Assembly: GCA_022562455.1 (NCBI GenBank)
Contig: JADFPG010000005.1
Location: forward strand, 1-43,048
DNA from: Fidelibacterota bacterium
GTDB taxonomy: Bacteria; Fidelibacterota; Marinisomatia; Marinisomatales; SCKK01
Length of the DNA stretch: 43,048 nucleotides
Direction: 5' to 3'
Both the position numbers and the translations under genes were made by a program. Below the pieces are notes generated by a model that saw only the letters and a program-made list of their open reading frames with translations, ran no database searches and was not told the origin of the DNA. Positions 16,136 through 25,067 of this stretch are shown here, piece by piece. Numbering within the stretch: position 1 is the first letter of the stretch; every line of letters begins with the position of its first letter.

Positions 16136-16348
16136 GTGGTACTTACGTTTTGGATTGATTAAAAGTAACAGATAGTAGATGGGTTTACAAGAATAATTGC
16201 TTTATCCTTATACACTTTTTCAATTTAGCCAAAATTGTTACATCATCGTAAAAAACCTAGTTCTATATACTGTTAAATCTGAAATAAAATACACTAATTG
16301 GTATGATGGTACCCCGATTCATATTTTTTATAAAAGGATTACTATTTG
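16136..16348. other. Divergent intergenic region between iorA and the lipoprotein gene
   Basis: Together with the MITE copy that follows, this makes a gap of about 370 bases with no gene. It should hold the promoters of iorA (leftward) and of the lipoprotein gene at 16508 (rightward). It is AT-rich with several TATAAT-like strings (for example TATAAA near 16331), but no paired -35 element convinces me, so no promoter is called. Confidence 0.5.
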
Positions 16349-16419
16349 GTTTCTGAATGAAAACGGTGGTTGATCATCCCGAAGTTTCGGGATTCGAGGA
16401 ATACTTTTCGTTCAGACAC
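16349..16419. mobile_element. MITE-like element, family D, short copy
   Basis: The left end GTTTCTGAATGAAAA and the right end TTTTCGTTCAGACAC are imperfect terminal inverted repeats. Inside, GGTGGTTGATCATCC and CGGGATTCGAG match, in reverse orientation, the longer element at 31485-31593; this copy lacks its central TCAGCTGACGGA palindrome. The core holds the CCCGAAGTTTCGGG hairpin. No target duplication is evident, so it is older or was deleted internally. It encodes nothing. Confidence 0.65.
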
Positions 16420-16507
16420 TGGTTAGGGTATAATTGTGAGTATTATCACACCACAAATAATCCGCATAGTTTAAATTTATTTAGAAAATATGAGGAAAGA
16501 ATCCATC

Positions 16508-17440
16508 ATGAAAGTAATATTTAATTTAGGCTTAGCCGTAATGGTCTTGGCTCTGTTTCGCTGTGGTGACAACGGAACCGGTCCTGAGGATCAGGAGACC
16601 GATGGCAACGTTTCGTTAAGTATGGGGGTTCCAGCTACACTTTCCAATCTGAACCGTGTTACTAGTTTTGCGCAAGCCATCACCATCTCCCGGGTCAGGC
16701 TCCTCATGGAAGAGGTAAAGCTGAAAACATCAGAAGAAGACACAGCAGATTTTAAGATCGGACCGTTGGTTGTGGATTTGAACTTGGAAGGGAATGTCAC
16801 TGAGATCGGGGTCGGGTCTATTCCAGCCGGGAGTTACAATAAGTTTGAGTTTAAGGTGAAGAAACTGGATGCGGATGATGTGGATACAAATGATCCCCAA
16901 TTCATGGATTTCATAGGGACGGAAAGAAGTATCATCATTGGAGGAACCTACGATTCAGAATCGTTTACACTACATATTGAAGAGGAATTTAAGCAGGAAA
17001 TTGAGTTTCTTATCTCCATTGAGATCCTGTATGAGACTTCTCTCACTAACCTGACCCTACTTGTCAATACCGGTAATTGGTTTATTGATCCTGAATCATC
17101 CAATGAATTGGATCCGACAGATCCATCCAACTTAAGCCAGATTATAGAAAACATCGATAACTCCTTTATAGCCTTTGAAGACGATGATGAAGATGGCGAA
17201 CTGGAATTTGAAGGGATGGTGTCCACGGTTTATCTGGATAACAATAGTTTCACGCTTATGAAGACTGGATTGATGGTCGTAACAGATAATGCAACAATCT
17301 TCGAAGGGTCCATCACCAGCTTAGACAGTGTCAATACCTTGCTTTCCCAAGGAAACGAAGTAAACGTTGATGGAGAAGGAAGTCAGCAATCAGACAAATC
17401 CATATTGGCTTCTGAAGTCAAGTTTGAAGTTGAAGATTAG
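16508..17440 (+). CDS. Envelope lipoprotein with DUF4382-like and DUF5666-like regions
   Basis: I start at ATG 16508 (310 residues), which is well spaced from AGGAAAG; an ATG six codons upstream (16490) is less well placed. The N-terminus is a lipoprotein signal ending FRC, where Arg just before Cys is unusual. After it come a low-complexity acidic linker, a beta-rich region that resembles DUF4382 (ITISRVRLLMEEVKL ... SIPAGSYNKFEFKV), and an acidic patch (EDDDEDGELEFEG). A final domain resembles DUF5666 (GMVSTVYLDNNSFTLM ... VNVDGEG). These families are found in surface or periplasmic lipoproteins without known activity. The protein is strongly acidic. It is monocistronic, convergent with alkA. 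Confidence 0.65.
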   Translation: MKVIFNLGLAVMVLALFRCGDNGTGPEDQETDGNVSLSMGVPATLSNLNRVTSFAQAITISRVRLLMEEVKLKTSEEDTADFKIGPLVVDLNLEGNVTEIGVGSIPAGSYNKFEFKVKKLDADDVDTNDPQFMDFIGTERSIIIGGTYDSESFTLHIEEEFKQEIEFLISIEILYETSLTNLTLLVNTGNWFIDPESSNELDPTDPSNLSQIIENIDNSFIAFEDDDEDGELEFEGMVSTVYLDNNSFTLMKTGLMVVTDNATIFEGSITSLDSVNTLLSQGNEVNVDGEGSQQSDKSILASEVKFEVED

Positions 17441-17483
17441 TGATTTGGATGCATAACGTCCTAAGACAATAAAGAAGCGTCGG

Positions 17484-18350
17484 TTACTCAAATCCGTGCC
17501 ACAAATAATATGTCACCAGTCCCCGCCACGGTTTCCAGTTTTCCGCAATCTCTCTTACCTGGGTTTCTGTAGGTCGTTCTTCCAAGTGATAACATCGCTG
17601 GACAGCTTTTTGGAGTCCGATATCTCCTGCAGGCACAAGATCAGTTCTGTTAAATCCTATCATCGCTGCATATTCAGCAGTCCACCTGCCCACCCCATAA
17701 ATTGACATCAATACTTCAAGTAATTCATCGTCTTTAAAAGATGTCCAGTGATCTAATGAGTATTCACCCGACACTATTCTTTTCGCTAACCGAATAATGA
17801 ACCGGCTTTTCGATCCTGAATATTGGAGTGGTCGTAGCGCATCCTCTGGGAGATTAGCTATTTTTTCAGGGGTTGGGAATGTCCACAATTCACTGTTGTC
17901 AGTAAAGTGTAACCCGTAATGCGTAATCAATCTGTGTTTAAGAGTAGTAGCAAAAGCGACATTGAGTTGCTGATCTGTAATTGCTGTAATTAGGGCTTCA
18001 AAAGGAGATTTTTGGTACATTCTCAATCCATTTAATCTTTCAATTAATGGCGCCAGATGGGGATCCTTTTTTGCGAATCGGTGAAACTGGATAATGTCCT
18101 GATTTAGTCCGAAACGATTTTTCAATTCTAAAATAACAATCTGCTGTAATTCTGAATCCCGATTATCAATTTCTATGGTCAGTTCACCATCATGTTTTTC
18201 CTGAGTAACAGTGACCAACTGACCAGAGAGAACAGTGTAATATTTTTTGTTTTTTAATTGTTCAGTAAGACCAAATGGTTCTCGAGTTAGATCTCCAAGC
18301 CCAATATATAAATTAAAAGGACCCTTGGGATCAAGAGTGAAAATCATCAA
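17484..18350 (-). CDS. alkA: DNA-3-methyladenine glycosylase, AlkA type
   Basis: The 288-residue base-excision repair enzyme removes alkylated purines. The HhH-GPD fold is clear: FEALITAITDQQLNV, the helix-hairpin-helix LMSIYGVGRWTAEYAAM, and the catalytic aspartate in LVPAGDIGLQ (Asp243), with WKPWRGLVTYYLWH closing the domain. The first 100 residues resemble the AlkA N-terminal beta domain rather than an Ada-type regulator. Its start overlaps the stop of the EamA transporter by four bases, so it is translated second. With ogt only 4 kb away on the same strand, two alkylation-repair activities lie in this region, though not in one operon. Confidence 0.93.
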   Translation of the reverse strand: MMIFTLDPKGPFNLYIGLGDLTREPFGLTEQLKNKKYYTVLSGQLVTVTQEKHDGELTIEIDNRDSELQQIVILELKNRFGLNQDIIQFHRFAKKDPHLAPLIERLNGLRMYQKSPFEALITAITDQQLNVAFATTLKHRLITHYGLHFTDNSELWTFPTPEKIANLPEDALRPLQYSGSKSRFIIRLAKRIVSGEYSLDHWTSFKDDELLEVLMSIYGVGRWTAEYAAMIGFNRTDLVPAGDIGLQKAVQRCYHLEERPTETQVREIAENWKPWRGLVTYYLWHGFE

Positions 18351-19240
18351 ATAGTAGTTCCAGAGGGGGTTTTCTGAGTTGAATTAATAATGAATACACC
18401 TCCCAGAACCAAAGCGGAACCAGCTATCATTAATGGTGTGAGTGTTTCATTGAGAAAAACCCATCCAAGAATGAGAGCGATAACAGGGGGTATCAATGCA
18501 ACAGTGGAAATTTGTGTGATGGTAAGATGACCGAAGAGCCAAAAGAAAATAGACCAGGCAATCACCGATCCAAATACCGCAAGATATAAAAGGGCAGAGA
18601 CGTTTGGAAAATCCCAAATCATATTTTGGGGATTCTCTACTAAAAAAGATGTGGGTATCAAAATCAGGGCAGAAATGCTTTGAGAGACAGTGTTTAAATG
18701 TAAATGAGGAATCTCAGATTGGTGAATTTTATAGAAGATGTTTGGCCAAACTGCAATTACAACAGCAAAAAGGACAGCCCAAACACCGATCATTTGAAAG
18801 TTACTTGATGTTCCATCCTGTGGTCGAAAAATAAAAAATGTCCCGATTAACCCAATTGTTCCTCCTAATATTATTTTCATATTGAGACGATTACCAGGAA
18901 TCATAAAATGAGCCATGATTGCTATGAAGATTGGAAGGGTTGCCCATAGTACTGAAGACATCCCTGAATAGATAAATTGTGTTCCCCAATAAGTCAGGGA
19001 ATAAGAACATCCAAAATTTAATATCCCAAATGCAAGATACGCTTTAATGGCATTCGGAGTCAGGATAAGTGATTCTTTTCGCCATAAGAAAATGGACCAC
19101 AAAATAATACTGGAGATGCCAAATCGGAGTCCAACACCCAAAATAGGGGGTGTACCCGTAAGGCTAATCTTTAATACAATCCAGGTGGTTCCCCAAATAA
19201 CACAGAGAGTCAGATAAGCGATTAATACTTTAGACCGCAT
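18347..19240 (-). CDS. EamA/DMT superfamily transporter
   Basis: The 297-residue protein has about ten transmembrane helices arranged as two EamA repeats of five. The first begins YLTLCVIWGTTWIVLKI with the typical WGTTW. The second starts near AVLFAVVIAVWPNIFYKI and ends VALIPPVIALILGWVFLNE followed by LVLGGVFIIN, which is the classic DMT C-terminal motif. Such exporters carry metabolites or amino acids, and no substrate can be assigned. It is upstream of, and overlaps, alkA. The last residues are polar. A 130-base repeat island separates it from the secF stop. Confidence 0.9.
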   Translation of the reverse strand: MRSKVLIAYLTLCVIWGTTWIVLKISLTGTPPILGVGLRFGISSIILWSIFLWRKESLILTPNAIKAYLAFGILNFGCSYSLTYWGTQFIYSGMSSVLWATLPIFIAIMAHFMIPGNRLNMKIILGGTIGLIGTFFIFRPQDGTSSNFQMIGVWAVLFAVVIAVWPNIFYKIHQSEIPHLHLNTVSQSISALILIPTSFLVENPQNMIWDFPNVSALLYLAVFGSVIAWSIFFWLFGHLTITQISTVALIPPVIALILGWVFLNETLTPLMIAGSALVLGGVFIINSTQKTPSGTTI

Positions 19241-19261
19241 TATGGTTTATGTGTATCCCGA

Positions 19262-19365
19262 CCAGGGGTAGTCGGAAGTGATGATTGGTGATTGGTGAGG
19301 GGTAACTGGTAAGCGGTGAGCGCCTGCCCCCTTGCCCTGGAGGGCGGGTAGGCAGGTGATATAGC
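19262..19365. repeat. Intergenic repeat island, family A
   Basis: Degenerate units such as GGTGATTGGTGAGGGG and TAACTGGTAAGCGGTGAG run into a GC-rich hairpin core (GCCTGCCCCCTTGCCC, then GGAGGGCGGGTAGGCAGG). The order, tail then CGCCTGCCCC then hairpin, is the same as at 36893-37040. It sits between secF (ends at 19375) and the EamA gene start, so it lies in the transporter's 5' region. Confidence 0.7.
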
Positions 19366-19374
19366 GGATTGGTC

Positions 19375-20274
19375 TTATCGTTGCTTTTCGCCAAATCGTT
19401 CATGCCATAGGACAAGTACAGGGCTGGCGATAAAGATAGAAGAATAGGTTCCGACGATGACGCCAATGATCATAGCGAAGGCAAAGTATTTAATAACTTC
19501 TCCTCCTGCAACATACAGCGTGAATACCACAACAAATGTGGTCGTAGATGTAATAATTGTCCGTGAAAGGGATTGGTTGATACTCCGATTAATAATGGTG
19601 TTGTATGATTCCTGTTTAAGCCGTTTGATGTTTTCCCGAATTCGATCGAAGACGACGATAGTATCATTGAGAGAATACCCTACGATAGTAAGAAATGCAG
19701 CTACAATAGCAAGTGAAATTTCATAATCCATGATTGAAAAAATACCCAAAGTAATGATTACATCGTGAACCAGTGCAACGATAGCGCCGATGGCGAACTT
19801 AAATTCGAATCGGATCGAAATGTAGATTAGAATACCTATCATAGCAGTTAGTATTGCAAAGAATGCTTTTCCCCTCAACTCCATACCGATTTTAGGTCCT
19901 ACTGTTTCGACTCTTCGGAACTCGGGTGATTCTCGGGGGAGTTCCTCAAGGATGGCGTTCTCCAAATTTTCCACGAGGGTTTCAGTATCCTGACTTATTT
20001 TAATTCGGATCAATACTTCATTAGGTGCACCGAAAGTTTGTACATCACTTTTTTCAAATCCCATGTTCCGTAAGATACGCCTCAACTCAGGTAATTTTGC
20101 ATCCTCGTTAAACCTGATCTGTACCAGTGTGCCTCCCTCAAAATCAATGCCCAACTTGGGTCCTCCCTGCAGAAGGAGAGAGATTAGTCCAGCCAGAATA
20201 ATGGCACCGGAAATGACAAAGCCATATCTGCGCATTCCCAAAAAGTCAATGTTTGTCTGGCCTAAAAATTTCAT
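19375..20274 (-). CDS. secF: Protein translocase subunit SecF
   Basis: SecF with SecD uses the proton motive force to pull secreted proteins out of the SecYEG channel on the periplasmic side. The 299 residues show the first helix (about 18-36), the SecF signature GIDFEGGTLVQIRF, a periplasmic domain and five further helices, including SLNDTIVVFDRIRENIKR, the conserved loop after the fourth helix. Its ATG overlaps the secD stop (ATGA), making a two-gene operon. Length and order match separate secD-secF pairs rather than a fusion. No yajC is visible upstream. Confidence 0.96.
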   Translation of the reverse strand: MKFLGQTNIDFLGMRRYGFVISGAIILAGLISLLLQGGPKLGIDFEGGTLVQIRFNEDAKLPELRRILRNMGFEKSDVQTFGAPNEVLIRIKISQDTETLVENLENAILEELPRESPEFRRVETVGPKIGMELRGKAFFAILTAMIGILIYISIRFEFKFAIGAIVALVHDVIITLGIFSIMDYEISLAIVAAFLTIVGYSLNDTIVVFDRIRENIKRLKQESYNTIINRSINQSLSRTIITSTTTFVVVFTLYVAGGEVIKYFAFAMIIGVIVGTYSSIFIASPVLVLWHERFGEKQR

Positions 20275-22199
20275 ATGCTTAAAGTAGTTAGCGTTCGTCT
20301 GGCGGTCATCATATTAAAAAATGTCCGAGTCAGGAAGATGGCTGTAAACATGCTTATTGTAACTCCCCAGAATAGAACAATGGCAAATCCTTTTACGGGA
20401 CCGGTACCAAACTGCATAAGTACCAATGCCGCTATAATGGTTGTCACATTAGCATCAATGATGGTGGTGAGGGCACGGGCATAGCCACTGTCAACGGCGG
20501 CTCTTACCGTTTTCCCTTTCAACAATTCTTCACGAATCCGCTCAAAAATAATCACATTAGCATCTACTGCCATGCCTACCGTAAGAATCAGACCTGCAAT
20601 ACCGGGTAGGGTCAAAGTAGCTTTCAACGTGGCTAAAATGGCAAGAACGAGAAGGATGTTCCAGATAAGAGCGAAATCTGCAATTAGTCCTGCCTTACGA
20701 TAGTAGACAACCATAAATATCAGGACCAATGCAAAGCCGATGAGAATAGAACGGGTACCTTTTTCGATGGAATCGTGACCCAGTGAAGGTCCAATGGTTC
20801 TTTCTTCAATAATGTTGACAGGCGCCGGTAAAGCTCCAGCCCTGAGGACGATGGCTATATCCTTAGCTTCATCCATATTGGCGAATCCTTCCACCGTTGT
20901 CTGACCTTGTGTGATCTTTGATCGAATGACTGGCGCCATGTGAACTTTTTTATCCAACACGATTGCAACCTTACGTCCTATGTTTGCCCCTGTAAGTCGG
21001 GACCAGGTTTTTGCTCCCTCGGAATTCATGCCGAGGCTGACAACGAATTGACCTGCTGCCTGACTTTCGGTGCCGCCAATGGTGGCTTTGGCTTCTGTGA
21101 TAACACCACCCGTTAGTCCAGCTTCCGCTTCAAGATGATATAAGTGGTAAAATGATTCTTCTCTCCCCTTAACGGTAGAGAAAGTTTCTTTACTGTTACC
21201 CCAGGCAAACCTGCTATCTCCAGTAGCAAGGAGAGATTGTACTTTTACCATCTTAAGAATTTTATTTACGGCATAGATATTGCGCTCAGGGACGCCAATA
21301 TCCCCACGAATATTCCTTAATAAAGCCGAAAATGGTCTTTTCTCGAAAAGCTGCCTGTCTACAAGTACACCTGATGCGTCACTTTCATCACCAAGACTCA
21401 CCTCAACTTCTCCAAATAATTCGGATAAAGAAATTTCCTGTTCGTCGGCTATTCTGCTTTCAGTTACCTCAGTAGTATACTCAGTTTCTTCAACCTGATC
21501 AGCCTGTCCCAGAACATCTTCGAGCTCTTCACTTCCTTTTAGCACATTATCGATTCTTGTTAAAAGATTTTGCGTGATTTCCGGGTCTTTAATCAGAACA
21601 AACTCCAATAGAGCTGTGCTTTGGAGGAGTCCCCGTGCTCTCTCCGGATCATCGATCCCTGCAAGTTCAACGATAATTCGCCGATCGCCCTGTTTTTGAA
21701 TGATGGGTTCGGATACACCAAACTGGTCGATCCGGTTCTGAAGTATTTCTAACGTCCTATCGATAGCATCAATAGCTTGGTCCTGGAGTACTGACTCTAT
21801 GTCTTTAGAATCACTTACGAGATCGATATAATGCCGACTGAGCCGTAAGTTCCGGTCAGCAGCCTCCTGGATAAAAATCGGAATAAAATCCTGGCCCATT
21901 TCAATTGATTTCTCTTTAGCACTGTTAAACACTTCATTAAAGAGATCATTTTTATTGTTGGCAATATTTTCTATAAGGGTAGGAATATCCACTTCGAGGA
22001 CAATGTGCATTCCTCCTTTGAGATCGAGTCCCTGATGAATTATCTTTGACTCAAGATCTGCAAGTGTACCATCCTCCCGCATCATTTCCTTCTCTTCATC
22101 AGATAGAAGGCTGTATTCTATTGTTGGGAAAAGAGCCCAAATTGCCCACAAAAGAATGAAGCCAATGATGAGCAACCTGGGTGTATTTTTTGCAAACAT
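20271..22199 (-). CDS. secD: Protein translocase subunit SecD
   Basis: Start ATG 22199 gives 642 residues; a TTG two codons earlier is also in frame. Domain order is a first helix (about 8-25), the P1 base with HQGLDLKGGMHIVLEV, a long P1 head region, and five helices at the C-terminus with GMAVDANVIIFERIREEL, which contains the conserved membrane Asp. The segment at about 225-345 is highly acidic (SLSELFGEVEVSLGDESD) and not part of the common SecD core, so the protein is somewhat longer than usual for enteric-type proteins apart from the head. It is cotranscribed with secF. Its upstream gap holds a long repeat island. Confidence 0.95.
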   Translation of the reverse strand: MFAKNTPRLLIIGFILLWAIWALFPTIEYSLLSDEEKEMMREDGTLADLESKIIHQGLDLKGGMHIVLEVDIPTLIENIANNKNDLFNEVFNSAKEKSIEMGQDFIPIFIQEAADRNLRLSRHYIDLVSDSKDIESVLQDQAIDAIDRTLEILQNRIDQFGVSEPIIQKQGDRRIIVELAGIDDPERARGLLQSTALLEFVLIKDPEITQNLLTRIDNVLKGSEELEDVLGQADQVEETEYTTEVTESRIADEQEISLSELFGEVEVSLGDESDASGVLVDRQLFEKRPFSALLRNIRGDIGVPERNIYAVNKILKMVKVQSLLATGDSRFAWGNSKETFSTVKGREESFYHLYHLEAEAGLTGGVITEAKATIGGTESQAAGQFVVSLGMNSEGAKTWSRLTGANIGRKVAIVLDKKVHMAPVIRSKITQGQTTVEGFANMDEAKDIAIVLRAGALPAPVNIIEERTIGPSLGHDSIEKGTRSILIGFALVLIFMVVYYRKAGLIADFALIWNILLVLAILATLKATLTLPGIAGLILTVGMAVDANVIIFERIREELLKGKTVRAAVDSGYARALTTIIDANVTTIIAALVLMQFGTGPVKGFAIVLFWGVTISMFTAIFLTRTFFNMMTARRTLTTLSI

Positions 22200-22321
22200 A
22201 ATCAAATATTAAGTGTCGATAAAATTTATCCCTCGACAAGCGGGTGCGAATTTAGGATTGACTTGGATTGTAGGCAAAGTATTTTTGAGATTAGAACATA
22301 GCTACGTAAATTAATTAAAAA

Positions 22322-22599
22322 ATGTTTCTCGCAAACCTGCCTACCGGCAGGCAGGGACGCCCTGCCCGACTACGTCATTCAGGCGGGCAAGAACACTTCG
22401 ACAAGCTCAGCACAGGCGCAAAGAGAATATTTCCGAAGGATCCTGTGGATAGCTCCTCCATCGCTACAGGGCAAGCGTATCACGCACCACTCATCACGTT
22501 TCACGTATCACGCAATACGCATATCCCTGTACGGTCGCTCCGAAGGAGTGTCTACGACACAAGCTCCCTACAGGGCAAGCACTCATCACGCATCTATAT
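22322..22599. repeat. Large intergenic repeat island with hairpins and degenerate TCACG tails
   Basis: The gap between kbl and secD (about 390 bases) has no gene. It starts with a hairpin CCTGCC-TACC-GGCAGG and a GTCATTCAGGCGGGC string shared with 26181-26225. Then come CCGAAGGATCCTGTGG and two stretches with TCATCACG/TCACGTATCACGC units around GTACGGTCGCTCC and GGAGTGTCTACGACAC. Read on the minus strand, this has the same layout as family A islands (tail, TGCTTGCCCTGTAGGGAGC core, then TACAGGG), but with a different tail repeat. One unit (GTTTCACGT, 22498-22506) resembles half of a parS site by chance. Confidence 0.7.
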
Positions 22600-23781
22600 T
22601 CAAACAACGTCATAATTTTTCCCAATCTTTACAAAGGCGTCAATTGCTTTATCAAGATGTTCCTGAGTATGTGCCGCACTGATTTGAACCCGGATACGGG
22701 CTTCTCCCTTTGGCACCACGGGATAAAAGAAGCCTATGACATAAATGCTTTCCAATAACAGGTCGGCTGCCATATCCTGTGCCAGTTGTGCGTCTCCTAA
22801 CATGATGGGAACAATGGGATGAATACCCGGCTTTATATCGAATCCCTGGTCAGTCATGCGATCCCTGAAATAGCGTGTGTTTCTTTCCAGTCTGTCACGA
22901 AGCTCTGTCGTTCTGGACAGCATTTCCAGACAGGCAATCCCTGCTGAAACAATAGAGGGGGCGAGGGTATTACTAAAAAGGTATGGTCTCGACCGTTGCC
23001 GAAGGATATCGATAATCTTCTGCCTTCCTGAGGTAAATCCACCACTGGCTCCCCCCAAAGCTTTACCCAACGTGGAGGTAATAATATCAACACGTCCCAT
23101 GACTCCACAATGGTCAATAGACCCTCGCCCGGTGGCGCCAAAAAATCCTGTGGCATGGGAATCATCCACGTGGACCAGGGCATGGTATTTTTCAGCCAAT
23201 TCACAAATTTCATTTAACTTTGCCACGTCCCCATCCATAGAGAAGACGCCATCTGTAGTAATCAACCTCGTTTTGTGAGATTGGGTTTTTCTGAGGATGC
23301 CTTCAAGGTTCTTCATATTCCCATGGGGAAAACGGAATCGATCTGCCTTGCAAAGACGAACTCCATCGATAATGGAAGCATGATTCAACTGGTCGGATAT
23401 GATGGCGTCATCCGGTCCGAGGAGGGTTTCAAAAAGCCCTCCGTTTGCATCAAAACAGGATGTATAAAGTATGGTATCATCCATTTCAAGGAATTCCGAT
23501 ATCTTTTTTTCCAATTCTTTGTGAATCGTTTGTGTACCACAGATAAACCGAACTGAACTGAGACCAAATCCCCACTGTTCAAGTCCCTTTTGAGCGGCTT
23601 TGATTAATTCAGGATGGTTTGCAAGCCCCAGATAGTTGTTTGCACAGAAATTAAGAACCTTTTTGCTCTTTACGAGGATCTCCGCACTTTGTTGGGATTC
23701 AATGATACGTTCAGATTTAAAAAGCCCAGCTTCCTGTATGCTGTTTAGTTCAACTGTCAGTTTCTCTTTAATAGTGTCCAT
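22600..23781 (-). CDS. kbl: 2-amino-3-ketobutyrate CoA ligase (glycine C-acetyltransferase)
   Basis: This PLP enzyme of the alpha-oxoamine synthase family cleaves 2-amino-3-ketobutyrate with CoA into glycine and acetyl-CoA. The 393 residues show [16 protein letters not shown], the serine/aspartate region [12 protein letters not shown] (about 204-215) and the PLP-binding lysine in [14 protein letters not shown] (Lys240). Identity as Kbl rather than BioF or HemA is supported by its length, by [11 protein letters not shown], and above all by the adjacent threonine dehydrogenase gene. It lies 83 bases downstream of tdh on the same strand, completing the threonine-to-glycine pathway. Confidence 0.95.
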   Translation of the reverse strand: MDTIKEKLTVELNSIQEAGLFKSERIIESQQSAEILVKSKKVLNFCANNYLGLANHPELIKAAQKGLEQWGFGLSSVRFICGTQTIHKELEKKISEFLEMDDTILYTSCFDANGGLFETLLGPDDAIISDQLNHASIIDGVRLCKADRFRFPHGNMKNLEGILRKTQSHKTRLITTDGVFSMDGDVAKLNEICELAEKYHALVHVDDSHATGFFGATGRGSIDHCGVMGRVDIITSTLGKALGGASGGFTSGRQKIIDILRQRSRPYLFSNTLAPSIVSAGIACLEMLSRTTELRDRLERNTRYFRDRMTDQGFDIKPGIHPIVPIMLGDAQLAQDMAADLLLESIYVIGFFYPVVPKGEARIRVQISAAHTQEHLDKAIDAFVKIGKNYDVV

Positions 23782-23864
23782 GAAATCTCCATTTTGATTC
23801 GTTTCTCAATATTTATTATCATACAGTATAAACTCTAAATAATCGAGTAAATTAATGACACTGT

Positions 23865-24884
23865 TTATAGGCCATACTTTTTACAAATCTCAGGAATCAA
23901 ATAATCTTCAAAGGCAGAATTGAAATTATGGATTGGCTTCCAATTCCAGTCCTCCCTGGCCGAGGTGTCGTCAATTTCCCGGGGCCAACTGTCGACAATA
24001 GCCTGACGTTTATCGTTTACTTCAAATGTTATTTTAGCATCTGAGAAATAGGATAGAATTTTATTACGAAAATCTCCCGCTGTAGGACTGAAAGAGGTAA
24101 TGTTGTAAACCATTCGACTGAGGGAACTTTCAGGAGCTTTGACAAGAAGGAGTATGGCTCGAATAGCATCGGGCATGGTCATAAATGGCATGACGGTATC
24201 TTCCCGTACAAAACAAGTGTACGGGTTTTTTCTGGCAGCAGCATGGATCATTTCCGGTGCATAATCACTGCTTCCCCCTGAAGGCATTGTATGAGCGCTG
24301 ATAAGTCCAGGGAGCCTGATGGAACGGAAGTCAACTAAATTCGTGCTGGATTCCACTGATAGACGTTTATAGTACCGGGCAAAATATGTTCCGATATTTT
24401 CACAATAGAGTTTATTACACCCGTACATGGTTTTAGGATAACGAAATTGATCTTCCGGAACGGGACCTGTATTATCTCTGAGATTTGAATTTGAGATACC
24501 ATAGACTGCAATTGAACTGGGGAAGAAGAACTTCACAGCTCTCCCCAGGCTTTGACCCTGCTCAATGGCTAAGTCCAAAAGATTAATAGTCCCGGTTACA
24601 TTCACATCATGAGCAATTCTGGGAGAAAACTCTGCCCGTGTGCTAAGGATTGCAGCAAGGTGAAAAATAGCGGAAATCTCAAATTCAGCGTTTAGCCTTT
24701 CCAGAAGATCCTTATCCAGAATGTTACCGACAACATAATCGTCTACTCTCTTTTGGATAAACGAGTTGGGAGGTTTGAGATCAAGCCCGATAATACTGTA
24801 ATTACCTTTATGCGACAGATATTCAACGAGACCATGTCCGATCTCTCCATTGATACCGGTTATGAGAATGATTGGTTTGCGCAT
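23865..24884 (-). CDS. tdh: L-threonine 3-dehydrogenase, NAD-dependent epimerase (SDR) type
   Basis: I start at ATG 24884 (339 residues, MRKPIILITG). The open frame extends 17 codons upstream but without family sequence. The NAD-binding loop is GINGEIG (10-16) and the active site is YGCNK (Tyr154, Lys158) after FFPSSIAVYG. The substrate-side segment has FRSIRLPGLIS and GGSSDYAPEMIHAA, typical of epimerase-type threonine dehydrogenases as opposed to the zinc MDR type. It oxidises threonine to 2-amino-3-ketobutyrate, which Kbl then cleaves. The first 72 bases (24820-24891) are duplicated at 25785-25856, on the far side of a toxin-antitoxin pair. Confidence 0.93.
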   Translation of the reverse strand: MRKPIILITGINGEIGHGLVEYLSHKGNYSIIGLDLKPPNSFIQKRVDDYVVGNILDKDLLERLNAEFEISAIFHLAAILSTRAEFSPRIAHDVNVTGTINLLDLAIEQGQSLGRAVKFFFPSSIAVYGISNSNLRDNTGPVPEDQFRYPKTMYGCNKLYCENIGTYFARYYKRLSVESSTNLVDFRSIRLPGLISAHTMPSGGSSDYAPEMIHAAARKNPYTCFVREDTVMPFMTMPDAIRAILLLVKAPESSLSRMVYNITSFSPTAGDFRNKILSYFSDAKITFEVNDKRQAIVDSWPREIDDTSAREDWNWKPIHNFNSAFEDYLIPEICKKYGL

Positions 24885-24891
24885 ATCAGAA

Positions 24892-25050
24892 AATAAGACC
24901 CAAGACCCAATGCACAGCATCCTGTGGAGAACCAATCGGAGTCGTCAGTTGACGGAGGAGATCCCGCCCGCCTGCCGGACGAGCAGGCACACGAAGCTTA
25001 CAGTCCCGTACCACAGGTCGGGGTGTCGGGAGAGCCAAGATTATTGAATG
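24892..25050. repeat. Repeat island between tdh and hepT
   Basis: This gap contains AAGACCCAAGACCC tail units, a GCATCCTGTGG string as at 1160 and 37093, GTCAGTTGACGGAGG (variant of the TCAGCTGACGGA palindrome), a CCTGCC-GGACGA-GCAGGC-like hairpin, and GTACCACAGGTCGGGGTG. No gene is seen. It forms the upstream region of tdh today, and any tdh promoter must lie here or beyond the toxin-antitoxin pair. Confidence 0.6.
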
Positions 25051-25067
25051 CTTATCTAACCTTGGAT

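Noticed and set aside
22490-22515. A parS-like sequence (GTTTCACGT)
   Set aside because: Only one half-site fits the parS palindrome. It is one of several variants of the TCACGTATCACG tail unit and is 4 kb from parAB; a computed search for true parS sites in the genome would settle it.
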